Part shown: positions 39,721 to 49,475 of the stretch, in pieces
Layout: each line of letters opens with the position of its first letter
How positions within the stretch are numbered: the first letter of the stretch is position 1
Assembly: GCF_907164555.1 (NCBI RefSeq)
Contig: NZ_CAJQZC010000002.1
Location: 310,001-374,000, forward strand
Reading direction: 5' to 3'
Origin: Paraburkholderia saeva
GTDB taxonomy: Bacteria > Pseudomonadota > Gammaproteobacteria > Burkholderiales > Burkholderiaceae
DNA: 64,000 nucleotides
Notes under the pieces: generated by a model
What the model saw: the letters and a program-made list of their open reading frames with translations, nothing else
Told to the model about the DNA's origin: nothing
Database searches by the model: none
Made by a program: the position numbers and the translations under genes

Positions 39721-40463
39721 CGGGAATCTCCCGCGCGCTGGCGGATGCGGCGCAGGTCGGCGCGCTCGACAATCGAATCGGTGATGCTGCCCGCGACAAT
39801 CGCCGTGATCACCGCGAGCGGCAGCGCGAGCCGGTACGGCAGATCGAACGCCAGCAGCGAAACGACACCCGCGATGCCGACCGCGACCGCCGTGGAACGC
39901 GTAACGATCGCCGAGACCATAAGCGGCAGCAGCACGAGCGTGCCGGCCAGTTCGAGCCCCCAGTTGTCGGGGAAAAGGCTCGCGAGCAGGATGCCGATCA
40001 CCGACGAAACCTGCCACGACGTCCAGCTGGCAACCGCCATGCCCCAGAAATACGCTTCCTTGCCGGGCTGGAAGCCAGTTGGAAAGCTCTTCTTCTGAAA
40101 CAGCAGATAGATGATGTCGCCGTTGAAATAGCCGAGCAGCAGGCGCCGCCACAGCGGCAGATACGAGAAATGCGGCGCGAGACCCGCGCTGAAGATCACA
40201 AACCGCGTGTTGACCATCGCGGCGGTGAGCAGGATCGTCCAGATCGGCAGCTTCGCGGCGAAGAGTGGCAGCACGGCCAGTTGCGACGAACCCGCATACA
40301 CCGCGATCGACATGCCGAGCGCCTGCGGCAGCGTGAGCACAGACTTGCTCATCGCGATGCCCGTCACGAGCCCCCAGGAGAATATCGCCATGAGCGTGGG
40401 CGAATAGTCGCGCAGGCCCTGGCGAAAGGCTTGGCGATCAACTTCAGAGAGGCGAGCGGACAT
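39717..40463 (-). CDS. azlC: AzlC-family amino-acid exporter subunit
   Basis: This 248-residue membrane protein starts MSARLSEVDRQAF, then has the AzlC signature FSWGLVTGIAMSKSVL and about seven helices. It is translated first and overlaps azlD by 4 nt. Its divergent neighbour is ilvE, which makes branched-chain amino acids, a sensible pairing of synthesis and export. Confidence 0.88.
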   Translation of the reverse strand: MSARLSEVDRQAFRQGLRDYSPTLMAIFSWGLVTGIAMSKSVLTLPQALGMSIAVYAGSSQLAVLPLFAAKLPIWTILLTAAMVNTRFVIFSAGLAPHFSYLPLWRRLLLGYFNGDIIYLLFQKKSFPTGFQPGKEAYFWGMAVASWTSWQVSSVIGILLASLFPDNWGLELAGTLVLLPLMVSAIVTRSTAVAVGIAGVVSLLAFDLPYRLALPLAVITAIVAGSITDSIVERADLRRIRQRAGDSR

Positions 40464-40773
40464 TGGACGAGGCGGCCCGGCGCGCGATGCGCGGCCATGG
40501 CAGAAAAGACACAGCCTGTCGGAAAACCTCCGCAGGCGCATCCGGAACTGATTTATGTGTGCGCAGAATTATAGCGTCCGTAAGGTGGCTGAATGCCCGT
40601 TCCGTGTGCAAAAGACGCTAAAATAACGGACTTCGCCGCTTGACGGATCTGTGTTTTGGCTTTCTGCGCCACGCATTCCGGCTTACGCCTGCCGTAAGCC
40701 TGCGTCGCGCGTTCCGGCCGGATCGTCGCTGTGGCACCCCGAATACCTCATTACGCACCGCCTGGAGAATCGT
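40464..40773. promoter_or_regulatory. Divergent promoter region between azlC and ilvE
   Basis: About 310 bases without a gene. The AT-rich patch around 40600-40630 (GCTAAAATAACGG) is the likeliest core promoter for ilvE. No clear operator or hairpin is visible. Confidence 0.45.
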
Positions 40774-41694
40774 ATGTCAATGGCCGACCGCGACGGCAAG
40801 ATCTGGATGGATGGCAAGCTCATCGACTGGCGCGACGCCAAAATCCACGTCCTCACGCACACGCTGCACTACGGCATGGGCGTCTTCGAAGGCGTGCGCG
40901 CCTACAAGACGGACAGCGGCACCGCGATCTTCCGTCTGCAGGAACACACGAAGCGTCTGCTGAACTCCGCGAAGATCTTCCAGATGGACGTCCCGTTCGA
41001 CCACGAAACGCTCGCGGCGGCGCAGCGCGAGGTCGTCCGCGAGAACAAGCTGGAATCGTGCTATCTGCGCCCGATCATCTGGGTCGGCTCGGAAAAGCTC
41101 GGCGTGTCGGCAAAGGGCAACACGATCCACGTCGCGATCGCCGCGTGGCCGTGGGGCGCCTACCTGGGTGAAGACGGCCTGAAAAAGGGCATCCGCGTGA
41201 AGACGTCGTCGTTCACGCGCCATCATGTGAACGTGTCGATGGTGCGCGCGAAGGCGTCGGGCTGGTACGTGAACTCGATCCTCGCGAACCAGGAAGCCAC
41301 CGCCGACGGCTACGACGAAGCGCTGCTGCTCGACGTGGACGGCTACGTGTCGGAAGGCTCGGGCGAAAACTTCTTCCTCGTGAACAACGGCAAGCTGTAC
41401 ACGCCGGACCTGTCGTCGTGCCTCGACGGCATCACGCGTGACACCGTCATCACGCTGGCGAAAGACGCCGGCATCGAAGTGATCGAAAAGCGCATTACCC
41501 GCGACGAGGTCTACACCTGCGACGAAGCGTTCTTCACCGGCACGGCCGCGGAAGTCACGCCGATCCGCGAACTCGATAACCGCACAATCGGTTCGGGCGC
41601 ACGCGGTCCGATCACGGAAAAGCTGCAATCGGGCTTCTTCGACATCGTGAACGGCAAGAGCACGAAGTACGCGAACTGGCTCACGAAGGTTTAA
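40774..41694 (+). CDS. ilvE: Branched-chain amino-acid aminotransferase
   Basis: This 306-residue PLP-dependent class IV aminotransferase catalyses the last step of valine, leucine and isoleucine synthesis. The motif HTLHYGMGVFEGVRAY is at about residues 30-45. The PLP-binding Lys is in VRAKASGWYVNS, and EGSGENFFLV is conserved. The ATG at 40774 is preceded by GGAG. A zinc-finger gene follows 51 nt later. Confidence 0.95.
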   Translation: MSMADRDGKIWMDGKLIDWRDAKIHVLTHTLHYGMGVFEGVRAYKTDSGTAIFRLQEHTKRLLNSAKIFQMDVPFDHETLAAAQREVVRENKLESCYLRPIIWVGSEKLGVSAKGNTIHVAIAAWPWGAYLGEDGLKKGIRVKTSSFTRHHVNVSMVRAKASGWYVNSILANQEATADGYDEALLLDVDGYVSEGSGENFFLVNNGKLYTPDLSSCLDGITRDTVITLAKDAGIEVIEKRITRDEVYTCDEAFFTGTAAEVTPIRELDNRTIGSGARGPITEKLQSGFFDIVNGKSTKYANWLTKV

Positions 41695-41745
41695 GCCTTC
41701 ACCCCGCACGCCGCGTTTTCATCCGAATACAAAGAGAAAGTCCCC

Positions 41746-41940
41746 ATGAGCGAAATCAAGGAAATGCCGCTGGTCGAACTGTCGGCAAAAGATCTGCCGG
41801 CGTATTGCCCGAATCCGTCGATGCCGCGCTGGAGCACGCATCCGCGCGTTTTCATCGACGTGACGCACGGCGAAGCGCGCTGCCCGTATTGCGGCACGCG
41901 CTACAAGCTGCGTGCCGGCGAAGTGGTCAAAGGCCACTGA
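41746..41940 (+). CDS. Small zinc-finger (zf-CHCC) protein
   Basis: This 64-residue protein has the CHCC zinc-finger pattern: Cys in LPAYCPN, His in STHPRVF, and CPYCGTRY. It resembles the bacterial relatives of the complex I subunit NDUFS6. The pairing with ilvE and waaF is familiar from beta-proteobacteria. Its role is unknown. Confidence 0.87.
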   Translation: MSEIKEMPLVELSAKDLPAYCPNPSMPRWSTHPRVFIDVTHGEARCPYCGTRYKLRAGEVVKGH

Positions 41941-42010
41941 GCGCGTCCGCGTTGCGGCAGCCGGCCGCGCGAAGCCGGAACCCGTTCCGGCTCGCCAGGC
42001 TGCCATTTCG

Positions 42011-42085
42011 CGGCCGGTCTTTACCGGCCGGGCCCCATCCGGCCGGACCTTACGTGGCCCGGCCTTACGCGGCCCGGCCTTTTCC
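42011..42085. repeat. GC-rich hairpin and 15-bp tandem repeats before waaF
   Basis: An 8-bp hairpin, CGGCCGGT/ACCGGCCG with a CTTT loop (42011-42030), is followed by three 15-bp tandem units: GGCCGGACCTTACGT, GGCCCGGCCTTACGC and GGCCCGGCCTTTTCC (42041-42085). They lie between the zinc-finger gene and waaF and could attenuate transcription. Confidence 0.6.
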
Positions 42086-42150
42086 CAACAACCTGAACGC
42101 CGCGCGCCTGTGCGCGCGATGCTTCGTTTCGACACCGGAAACCCACCCTG

Positions 42151-43176
42151 ATGCGTCGCGCGTTGGTAATCGCACCGAACTGGATCGGTGACGCATTGAT
42201 GGCGCAGCCGCTGTTTTCGCGGCTCGTGAAACTGCATCCGCGCATCGCGATCGATGCGGTCGCACCCAGTTGGGTCGCGCCCGTGCTCGAACGCATGCCC
42301 GAGATTCGCGACGTCTACGCCACCGATCTCGCGCACGGCAAGCTGCAGATGCTGCGCCGCTGGCAACTCGCAAGCGATCTGCGCGACGTCGGCTATGACG
42401 CCGCCTACGTGCTGCCGAATTCGCTGAAATCCGCGCTGATTCCGTGGATGGCGGGCATCGGGCTGCGCATCGGCTATACGGGCGAGAGCCGCTATGGTCT
42501 GCTGAACGTCCGGCACGCGAATCCGCGCAAGGACGAACGTCCGCCGATGGTCGGCCAGTACGCGGCGCTCGCGTACACGCCGGGTGCAAAAGTGCCGGAC
42601 GACCTGCCGATGCCGCGCCTCGACGCCGACCTGAACGAGGCGTCGCGCGTCTCGGCGCGCTTCAATCTGGATACGCGCGTGCCGCTCGTGGTGTTCTGCC
42701 CGGGCGCCGAATACGGCCCGGCCAAGCGCTGGCCGCCCGAGCATTTCGCCGCGCTCGCGAAGATGATCGGCCAGTCGTTTCCTTACACGCAGATCGTCGC
42801 GCTCGGTTCGCCGAAAGACGCGCCGCTCGCGCAGGCGATTGCCGAACGCGCGCCGAACGTGCGCAACCTGTGCGGCCAGACCGCGCTCGGCGAGGCGTGT
42901 GCGCTGATCTCGCGGGCAAGCGCCGTCGTCACAAACGATTCCGGACTGATGCACGTCGCGGCCGCGCTACGCCGGCCGCTGGTGGCCGTCTACGGGTCGA
43001 CCGATCCGCGCCACACCCCGCCCCTGTCAGAGCTTGCGAAGGTACAATGGCTGCATCTCGAATGCAGTCCCTGCTTCCAGCGCGAGTGCCCGCTTGGCCA
43101 TCTGAACTGCCTGCGGCAGCTGAGCGCGGAACAGGTCTTCGATGACCTGCGCGGCATGCTGGTCGCGCAACGCTAG
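42151..43176 (+). CDS. waaF: ADP-heptose:LPS heptosyltransferase II
   Basis: This 341-residue family-9 glycosyltransferase adds the second heptose to the lipopolysaccharide inner core at the cytosolic face of the inner membrane. Landmarks are APNWIGDALMAQPLF at the N-terminus, FCPGAEYGPAKRWPPEHF, and the ADP-heptose-binding TNDSGLMHVAAALRRPLVAVYGSTDPRHTPP region. It is full length. Confidence 0.93.
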   Translation: MRRALVIAPNWIGDALMAQPLFSRLVKLHPRIAIDAVAPSWVAPVLERMPEIRDVYATDLAHGKLQMLRRWQLASDLRDVGYDAAYVLPNSLKSALIPWMAGIGLRIGYTGESRYGLLNVRHANPRKDERPPMVGQYAALAYTPGAKVPDDLPMPRLDADLNEASRVSARFNLDTRVPLVVFCPGAEYGPAKRWPPEHFAALAKMIGQSFPYTQIVALGSPKDAPLAQAIAERAPNVRNLCGQTALGEACALISRASAVVTNDSGLMHVAAALRRPLVAVYGSTDPRHTPPLSELAKVQWLHLECSPCFQRECPLGHLNCLRQLSAEQVFDDLRGMLVAQR

Positions 43177-43356
43177 CACCGTCTGATCGCCGTACGCATG
43201 CTTTATCGCGTCATGCCCGCGCCTCACGGCGCGGGCATCCTCGCGGAAGTCCCCTACGTTCACGCACGCCGGGGCATTGCCGCTGACTGTCGAGACGTCC
43301 GGGAGATGCACCCGGGCACGCAACCGCGCGCGCCGCGCACAAGAGACTGACGAGCC

Positions 43357-43803
43357 ATGCCACGTTTTGCCCACATCTTCGAAGCCGCCGCCGACACGCT
43401 CAACGCCTGGTATCAGGCCATTGCCGAGGTCAATATCGACAGCTTGATGGGCCTGTGGATCGATGAGGAATTCGTCAGCTGCATCTGGGCGGACGGCTCG
43501 CACCTGCACGGCCTCGAAAGCATACGCGCCGGTCTTTCGGTGCAGCTCGAAATGAACCGGGTGTCGATCGAGCCGCTCGATATCCGCGTCTACGACAGTC
43601 TTGGCACCGTGGTCTACGCGATTGCGGAGGCGCATCGTCCGGCCGACCCGGCCGCCGCGCCCGCGATGGTTTTCACAACATACGTGATGGTTCACGAGCG
43701 CGGCGAATGGCGCATTGCGCACATTCACTCGAGCCCGATGCCGGATGCTGCCGCGAGCCAGTTCGCTGCCAGGATGCGGCACGGGCAGGGGTCGCTGCAC
43801 TGA
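43357..43803 (+). CDS. NTF2/SnoaL-like protein
   Basis: This 148-residue protein has a cone-shaped NTF2-like fold predicted from the pattern WYQAIAEVNIDSLMGLWIDEE at the start and WRIAHIHSSPMP at the end. Members are small enzymes or binding proteins, and no catalytic residue can be assigned here. It lies 56 nt upstream of the hydrolase gene on the same strand. Confidence 0.82.
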   Translation: MPRFAHIFEAAADTLNAWYQAIAEVNIDSLMGLWIDEEFVSCIWADGSHLHGLESIRAGLSVQLEMNRVSIEPLDIRVYDSLGTVVYAIAEAHRPADPAAAPAMVFTTYVMVHERGEWRIAHIHSSPMPDAAASQFAARMRHGQGSLH

Positions 43804-43858
43804 CGTTGCCCGTTTTTCCTGCTGTTTTGCCTGTCTGCTTTTCGATCTGGTTGCTGGC

Positions 43859-44914
43859 ATGAGTACGACGCACAACAAGAACGGTCCGGGTACGTCGCCT
43901 GTTGGGGACGTCGCGGAACTGCTTGCCGATCTGCGCTATCGCGCGCCGCTGTGGCTGCCGAACAGTCACGTCCAGACCATCATTCCCGCGCTTTTTGCAC
44001 GCGTGCCGGCCGTCTCCTACCTTCGCGAGCGCTGGGACACGCCCGATGGCGACTTCATCGAACTCGACTGGCTGAAGCGGGAGCCGTCATCTGCCGCGCC
44101 CACCGCCGAAGACGAAGCGCCGCTTTTCGTGCTGTTTCATGGCCTCGAAGGCAGTTCCGCGTCGCACTACGCGCGTGCGCTGATGGCCGGCGCGCGCGAT
44201 CGCGGCTGGCACGGCGTCGTACCGCATTTCCGTAGCTGCAGTGGCACGCTGAACCTGTTGCCGCGCTTCTATCACCTCGCCGACAGCGACGAGGTCGACT
44301 GGGTGCTGCGGCGTCTGCGCAGCCAGCATCGCGGGCCGATCGTCGCGGCGGGCGTATCGCTTGGCGGCAACGTGCTGCTGCGCTGGCTGGGCGAGCGCGG
44401 ACAGGACGCGTCGTTTGTCGCCGCGGCGGCGGCGATTTCCGCGCCGCTCGACGTGCACGCCGGTGGACACGCGCTGTCGCAGGGTTTCGGCAAGGTGTAC
44501 ACGCGCAGCTTTCTGAAGACGCTGAAGCTGAAAGCGGACCAGAAGCTCACGCAGTTCCCGGGCCTCTTCGACCGTCACGCGATGCTCGCAAGCCGCACGA
44601 TGTACGAGTTCGACAACGTCGTAACCGCGCCGCTGCACGGCTTTCGCGATACCGACGACTACTGGACACGCGCGACAACGCGTCCCTTGCTGCCAGACAT
44701 CACGGTGCCCACGCTCGTGCTGAACGCGCGCAACGACCCGTTCCTGCCGGGCACGGTGCTGCCTTCGCGACACGAGGTGTCGGTATCGGTGGAACTGGAT
44801 CAGCCGGATCACGGCGGCCACGTCGGCTTCATGACGGGGCCCTTCCCGGGCCGCATCGACTGGCTTGCCCAGCGCATTTTCGGCTATCTCTCACCCTTCG
44901 CCCATCATGGATGA
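43859..44914 (+). CDS. YheT-family alpha/beta hydrolase
   Basis: This is a 351-residue alpha/beta hydrolase. The nucleophile elbow is GVSLGGNVLL, the Asp lies in LVLNARNDPFLPG, and the catalytic His is in PDHGGHVGFM. The HGLEGSSASHY oxyanion segment is typical of YheT/YbfF-like carboxylesterases. The physiological substrate is unknown. The 3' end overlaps the next gene by 8 nt. Confidence 0.88.
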   Translation: MSTTHNKNGPGTSPVGDVAELLADLRYRAPLWLPNSHVQTIIPALFARVPAVSYLRERWDTPDGDFIELDWLKREPSSAAPTAEDEAPLFVLFHGLEGSSASHYARALMAGARDRGWHGVVPHFRSCSGTLNLLPRFYHLADSDEVDWVLRRLRSQHRGPIVAAGVSLGGNVLLRWLGERGQDASFVAAAAAISAPLDVHAGGHALSQGFGKVYTRSFLKTLKLKADQKLTQFPGLFDRHAMLASRTMYEFDNVVTAPLHGFRDTDDYWTRATTRPLLPDITVPTLVLNARNDPFLPGTVLPSRHEVSVSVELDQPDHGGHVGFMTGPFPGRIDWLAQRIFGYLSPFAHHG

Positions 44915-45536
44915 CATCGTCAGGCAGGCCCTTGCCAAATGGCCAAACGTACCGCACTGCACCGGCTGGCTGCTGCTTGACCGGCGCGGTAACTGGCGCA
45001 TGCGCGACGAGGCCGCGCAGGCGCAGGGCGCGCCCGGCGAACCGATCCGTCACGAGGCGTTGCTGGGTTTCATTCACCGCAACTACGAAGCCGACGCGCG
45101 TGGGCAGTGGTTCTTCCAGAACGGCCCGCAGCGCGTGTATGTGGAGCTGGTCTATACGCCGTGGATCGTGCGGCTCGCGGTCGACGCAAACGGCGCGCTG
45201 ACGCTCACCGATCAGGCCGGCGGCACGTTCACGCCCAACGCCGCCTGGCTCGACGACGAAGGCGGCATCCTGCTCACGCAAGCGCCGGCCGGCGAGCGAG
45301 AACAGCCGCGCGTGGCCGCATTGCACGACCACGACCTCGATCTGTTCTCGGAACACGCGGAAATCGCCGCCGATGGCCAAAGCGGCGCGTTCCACTGGCG
45401 CTCCGACGTGACGTTGCCGTTGCAGGCCATTGCACGCGCGGACGTCGGCGCACGCTTTGGCTTTGTCGCCAGCCCCGCGGGGCAAGCGACCGCGGCGCAA
45501 GCGGCCCCGGCGCCCGACGACCACGGCCCCGCCTGA
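44907..45536 (+). CDS. Conserved beta-proteobacterial protein of unknown function (DUF2946/DUF2944-like)
   Basis: This 209-residue protein has a conserved core with FIHRNYEADARGQWFFQNG and RVYVELVYTPWIVRLAV. The pattern is recalled from a beta-proteobacterial DUF family, but the exact number is unsure. It overlaps the YheT gene by 8 nt, so the two are translated together. The C-terminus is Ala/Pro-rich. No membrane segment or enzyme motif is seen. Confidence 0.75.
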   Translation: MDDIVRQALAKWPNVPHCTGWLLLDRRGNWRMRDEAAQAQGAPGEPIRHEALLGFIHRNYEADARGQWFFQNGPQRVYVELVYTPWIVRLAVDANGALTLTDQAGGTFTPNAAWLDDEGGILLTQAPAGEREQPRVAALHDHDLDLFSEHAEIAADGQSGAFHWRSDVTLPLQAIARADVGARFGFVASPAGQATAAQAAPAPDDHGPA

Positions 45537-45541
45537 GCGGT

Positions 45542-47278
45542 CTACCCGCGAATCTTGTCGTCTTCGCGCTCTTCCTTGTAGCGCGTCTCGAAGTCATGCA
45601 GGCGCGCATCGATCGTCGACAGGTCGTAGTAGCCGGCGGTCTTGATGTCGCGCGCTTCTTTCAGTTGACGGATCGCCGACGGCCACGCCCCTTCCAGCGC
45701 GAACTTCTCCGCGAGCGCGCGATGCTGCATGAGTGCATCGCCAGTACCGACGCTCGCCTGCGCGAGATAGCGCCACCATAACGGCTGCTGCGGATCGCTT
45801 CGCGTCTCCTTGAACGCGAGCGCCTGTGCATCGGCAAAGCGTCGGGCGCTGAGGAGCGTTTGCAGCCGCATGTCGATCGCGGCGTGCGAATCCGGCCAGC
45901 GACGCTGCGCCACTTCGGCAAGGCGTATGGCGTCGTCGTTGCGTCCGGCGCGGCGGGCGATATCGACATCCAGCACATCGAGGCTCGGCGAACTGCGGGC
46001 GGCCACGCCTTCGCTGCGCCCGGCCGCGCCGAAGACGCGACGCGCCGTCGCGAGCGACGCGGCCGCATCGTCGTTTCGATCGAGCAGCATTTGCGCGAGC
46101 GCGATGCCATACCAGTTCGCGGCGACGTTCAGCGCGGTTTTGTCTTCGACCTCGGCGCGCATCCGCGAAATCTCGTCGGCATAGTCGCTGCGCGAACGGT
46201 TTTGCAGCACGCGGGCACGGGCGCGCACAAACCCGTACTCCGACGCCTGGCGCGGCTGACGATACGGCGAACGTCGCGCGCGATCTTCCATGTCGGCGAT
46301 GCGCTCGACGGTCAGTGGGTGCGTGCGCGCATAGGCCGGAACGCCGGCATCGCCCATCGACGCGCGGTCGAGCCTGCCGAAGAACGTCGACATCGCGTAC
46401 GGGTCGTAGCCCGCTCCCGCCAGCATCTGGAAACCGACGCGGTCCGCTTCGTGCTCGGCCGCGCGCGAAAACTTCAGCTGGGTGTCGAGCGCGTATGCCT
46501 GGCCGCCCATCGCGATCGCGCTGCCGAGATCGCCACTATGGGCGGCGACACCCGCGAGAATGCCCAGCAGGATTGCAGCGAGCGCGGCGTAGCCGCTACG
46601 CTCGCTGGAACTGATCATGCGCGCGATGTGCCGTTGGAGCACGTGGCCCATTTCGTGGCCGATCACGGATGCGAGTTCGGATTCTGTCTGCGTCGTGACA
46701 ATCAGGCCGGTGTTCACGCCGATAAACCCGCCCGGGAGCGAAAACGCGTTGATCTGCGCGTCGCGCATCGCGAACAGGTCGAAATCGGGCTGGTAACCGC
46801 CGATGTAGAGCGCCGTCGCCGCCGTCGAGAGTTTGGCCGAAACTGAATTCAGGTAGTCGCGAATGAGCCAGTCGTCGAGGTAGTCGGGATCGGCACGCAC
46901 TTCGCGCATGACGCGCTCGCCGAGCTTGCGCTCGGCCTGTGGCGTGAGCGAGCCGCCGGAGCCATCGCCGAGATCCGGCAACTGCTGTGTGAGAAGCGGT
47001 GCGCGCAGCGTGACGTTGGCCCCCGGCGTGCCGGCAAAGCGGCTCTCCGCGCCGCCGTACGTGCCGAACACGCCGGGCGCGATGTTGTCGGGAATGAGCG
47101 GCGACGCGTACGAACGGATCGGCCCGATCTCGAGCGAAGGCGCCTGCGCCGAGGCGAGATGCGTGACCTTCGGTGTAGAAGCGGGGGCGGCAGCCGGTGT
47201 GGCGGATTGCGCAAACGCCCCCGGCGGCGCCGCGAGCGCGATGGAAAGACAGACTGCAAGAAGCCGTTTCAGACGCAT
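45542..47278 (-). CDS. bepA: M48-family periplasmic metalloprotease with TPR domain (BepA-like)
   Basis: This 578-residue protein has a signal peptide ([19 protein letters not shown]). The M48 catalytic domain has the zinc motif HEMGH, the third ligand in AEHEADRVG, and the [16 protein letters not shown] motif. A helical TPR-like C-terminal half spans about 350-570. BepA assists assembly or degradation of the LptD outer-membrane protein. It is longer than E. coli BepA (about 490 residues), mostly through the N-terminal region before the protease domain. Confidence 0.88.
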   Translation of the reverse strand: MRLKRLLAVCLSIALAAPPGAFAQSATPAAAPASTPKVTHLASAQAPSLEIGPIRSYASPLIPDNIAPGVFGTYGGAESRFAGTPGANVTLRAPLLTQQLPDLGDGSGGSLTPQAERKLGERVMREVRADPDYLDDWLIRDYLNSVSAKLSTAATALYIGGYQPDFDLFAMRDAQINAFSLPGGFIGVNTGLIVTTQTESELASVIGHEMGHVLQRHIARMISSSERSGYAALAAILLGILAGVAAHSGDLGSAIAMGGQAYALDTQLKFSRAAEHEADRVGFQMLAGAGYDPYAMSTFFGRLDRASMGDAGVPAYARTHPLTVERIADMEDRARRSPYRQPRQASEYGFVRARARVLQNRSRSDYADEISRMRAEVEDKTALNVAANWYGIALAQMLLDRNDDAAASLATARRVFGAAGRSEGVAARSSPSLDVLDVDIARRAGRNDDAIRLAEVAQRRWPDSHAAIDMRLQTLLSARRFADAQALAFKETRSDPQQPLWWRYLAQASVGTGDALMQHRALAEKFALEGAWPSAIRQLKEARDIKTAGYYDLSTIDARLHDFETRYKEEREDDKIRG

Positions 47279-47543
47279 TGCGCGATGGGCAAAAACAGGG
47301 CAAAAAGCAAGGTCAGGAACCAGTCGGGCGCTTCGGCGCTGGGGCGTCGGGCGCGCTTCAATTGTACCCAGTCGCAGGCGCTGTCGAGAACCCGGTGTGT
47401 GCCGATGTTTACACCTGCCGGCAGCCCCATTTTCGTACCGAAGCCTCCGGCAGTTACAGGCGCGGCGTGCATGTGCGCCGCGCGAGGCGGACAATCGTCG
47501 GCGAATGGGCGCTGTTATGATGGCGCCCTTCAGGGAGCCCACC

Positions 47544-48023
47544 ATGACGGAACTTACTCATTTCGATGCCGCAGGCCAGGCGCATATGGTCGACGTCGGC
47601 GGCAAGCAGGAGACGAAACGCATCGCCATCGCGAGCGGCACGATCCGCATGCTGCCGGCAACGTTCGCGCTGATCCGCGACGGCAACGCGAAAAAAGGCG
47701 ATGTGATCGGCATCGCGCGCATCGCGGCGATCCAGGGTGCGAAGCGTACCGCCGACCTGATTCCACTTTGCCATCCGCTCGCGCTGACGCGCGTCGCCGT
47801 CGACTTCATGCTCGACGAAGCGCTACCCGGCGTGCACTGCACCGTGCAGGTGGAAACGCTCGGACGCACGGGCGTGGAGATGGAAGCGCTGACCGCCGTG
47901 CAGATCGGCCTGCTGACCGTGTACGACATGTGCAAGGCGGTGGATCGGGGGATGACGATTACTGATGTGAAAGTGCTGGAAAAGCACGGGGGGAAGTCGG
48001 GGGATTGGGTGGCGACGGGTTAA
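47544..48023 (+). CDS. moaC: Cyclic pyranopterin monophosphate synthase, 3' end supplied by an island
   Basis: This 159-residue enzyme of molybdenum cofactor synthesis converts 3',8-cH2GTP to cyclic pyranopterin monophosphate. Motifs are [13 protein letters not shown] and the active-site [20 protein letters not shown] precedes the ATG at 47544. The last 27 codons belong to the inserted island. They read ITDV...WVATG with less GC-rich third positions (gatcggggg), whereas the displaced native copy at 56121-56216 reads INDV...WVANP. The reading frame is intact, so the enzyme should still work. Confidence 0.95.
   Translation: MTELTHFDAAGQAHMVDVGGKQETKRIAIASGTIRMLPATFALIRDGNAKKGDVIGIARIAAIQGAKRTADLIPLCHPLALTRVAVDFMLDEALPGVHCTVQVETLGRTGVEMEALTAVQIGLLTVYDMCKAVDRGMTITDVKVLEKHGGKSGDWVATG
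47928..47941 (+). other. attL core in moaC
   Basis: ATGTGCAAGGCGGT is identical to 56121-56134. Sequence to its left is native moaC and to its right is the island-borne moaC 3' end. It encodes Met-Cys-Lys-Ala-Val of the active-site D-x-x-K region. The true strand-exchange point should lie within or beside this stretch. Confidence 0.75.
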
Positions 48024-48122
48024 GTCATTGTTTCTTAAGTCTTAGCTTGACGCTCGACCTATCATCGCCATCTCCCGGCCACCTGACGAAATCACTACAA
48101 ATCTGACTTCTGGCATACGAAA

Positions 48123-48151
48123 GTTCGATCCTGTCCAAATTCTGTCCAAGT
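48123..48151 (+). promoter_or_regulatory. Left-end recombinase/regulator repeats
   Basis: TGTCCAAAT at 48132 and TGTCCAAGT at 48143 are spaced exactly 11 bp. The 18-mer GTTCGATCCTGTCCAAAT (48123-48140) recurs inverted at 56038-56055. The pair ends 11 nt before the integrase ATG, so it may be both an arm-type site and an autoregulatory site. Confidence 0.65.
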
Positions 48152-48162
48152 CGGAGACAGGA

Positions 48163-49146
48163 ATGGCATCGATTCGAAAGAGAGGTAGCAAGTGGCAAGC
48201 ACGTGTGTGCCGTGCGGGATACCCCCCTGAAACAAAGTCGTTCAACATCCGCGCTGATGCAGAACGATGGGCGCGATCCGTCGAAACCGAGATGGATCGC
48301 GGCAGCTTCATCAGTCGTAGCGAAGCGGAAGCGAACACGCTCGAAGACATCATCAACCGTTACATCGACGATGTATGTCCGACGCAACGCAGCGGCGCAG
48401 ACGCGATCATTCGGCTTCGCGCTACCTGCCGCAACACGTTCGCGAAACTCAGCATGTCGGCACTAACTCCGAAGGCCGTCGCGGCATATAGGGATGAACG
48501 ATTGATAAAAGTGAAACCAGCGACCGTCATTCGAGAACTGGCCTTTCTATCGGCCATCATCAATCACGCCCGCCGAGAGTGGGACATCAACATCACCAAT
48601 CCCATCACGCTGATCCGCAAGCCACCCTCTCCACAAGGCAGGGATCGAATTTTGTCAGCCGACGAGGAGGCCAGACTTCTTGCAGCGCTCGCTCCTACCG
48701 GCAGAAGGAATGTGTGGCTGCTTCCAGCAGCGGTCTTAAGCTTGGAGACCGGCATGCGACGAGGTGAATTGGTCGAACTTCGATGGTCAAACATCAATCT
48801 CGAAGCGCAGACTGCGTATTTGCCCATTACCAAGAACGGCATGGCACGGACGGTTCCGCTGTCTACGAAAGCGGTCGGCACCTTGGCTGCGCTTCCACGA
48901 TCCATTGATGGTCGTGTCATTCCCGTCAAGGGTAATACGTTGCACGCTGCGTTCAGGAAGGCGTGCAAACGCGCGGAGATTGGCGACTTCCATTGGCATG
49001 ACCTACGGCATACGGCTATCACTCGATTAGCCCAGAAGCTGCCGAACGTCATCGAACTGGCTGCTGTTTCGGGCCACCGCAGCTTGACGATGTTGAAGCG
49101 GTACTATCATCCGTCAGCAACTGAGTTGGCGCGAAAGCTAGGTTGA
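48163..49146 (+). CDS. int: Tyrosine recombinase/integrase of the moaC island
   Basis: This 327-residue phage-type integrase has an N-terminal SAM-like core-binding domain at about 60-150. The catalytic residues of the C-terminal domain are visible: Arg in TGMRRGEL, Lys in ITKNGMART, the His-x-x-Arg in HWHDLRHT, His in SGHRSL and the Tyr nucleophile in MLKRYYH. AGGA precedes the ATG. It sits 139 nt after the moaC stop in the same direction, the usual position for an integrase next to its attachment site. Confidence 0.94.
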   Translation: MASIRKRGSKWQARVCRAGYPPETKSFNIRADAERWARSVETEMDRGSFISRSEAEANTLEDIINRYIDDVCPTQRSGADAIIRLRATCRNTFAKLSMSALTPKAVAAYRDERLIKVKPATVIRELAFLSAIINHARREWDINITNPITLIRKPPSPQGRDRILSADEEARLLAALAPTGRRNVWLLPAAVLSLETGMRRGELVELRWSNINLEAQTAYLPITKNGMARTVPLSTKAVGTLAALPRSIDGRVIPVKGNTLHAAFRKACKRAEIGDFHWHDLRHTAITRLAQKLPNVIELAAVSGHRSLTMLKRYYHPSATELARKLG

Positions 49147-49475
49147 TTTGCTTTAGAAGCGACGCTCTCGCGGCGTCGTCCATTCCACCGGTTTCCGTGA
49201 GACCCACGTGTTTTGGTCAGGTTGATCGCGCAACGGCAAACAAGTGAGCCTTGTTCATCGCATGGCCCAGCAAGACCACACCGTCGAACGACGTACAGGA
49301 GTGATGCGCGAACACCGAATCGTGAACCGACCACACCGCCGCCCAGAACTCGGGCGTCAACTGACCGACGCTGACGAGTGGCGTTGGCTGAGTCGCGAAG
49401 CGCCGCTACAATCGAGACGAACGCTGATGACCGGCTGCGATGTCGGCCCGCGCGTCCTCTAGCTATGGAGCTTCG
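49147..49475. other. Non-coding stretch between int and the first cargo gene
   Basis: About 330 bases. Short frames are present but lack ribosome sites or family features. No repeat or hairpin stands out. It should hold the promoter of the glycine-rich membrane protein gene. Confidence 0.5.

Noticed and set aside
49147-49475. Short frames after the integrase as an excisionase gene
   Set aside because: No helix-turn-helix or basic small protein with a ribosome site was found.
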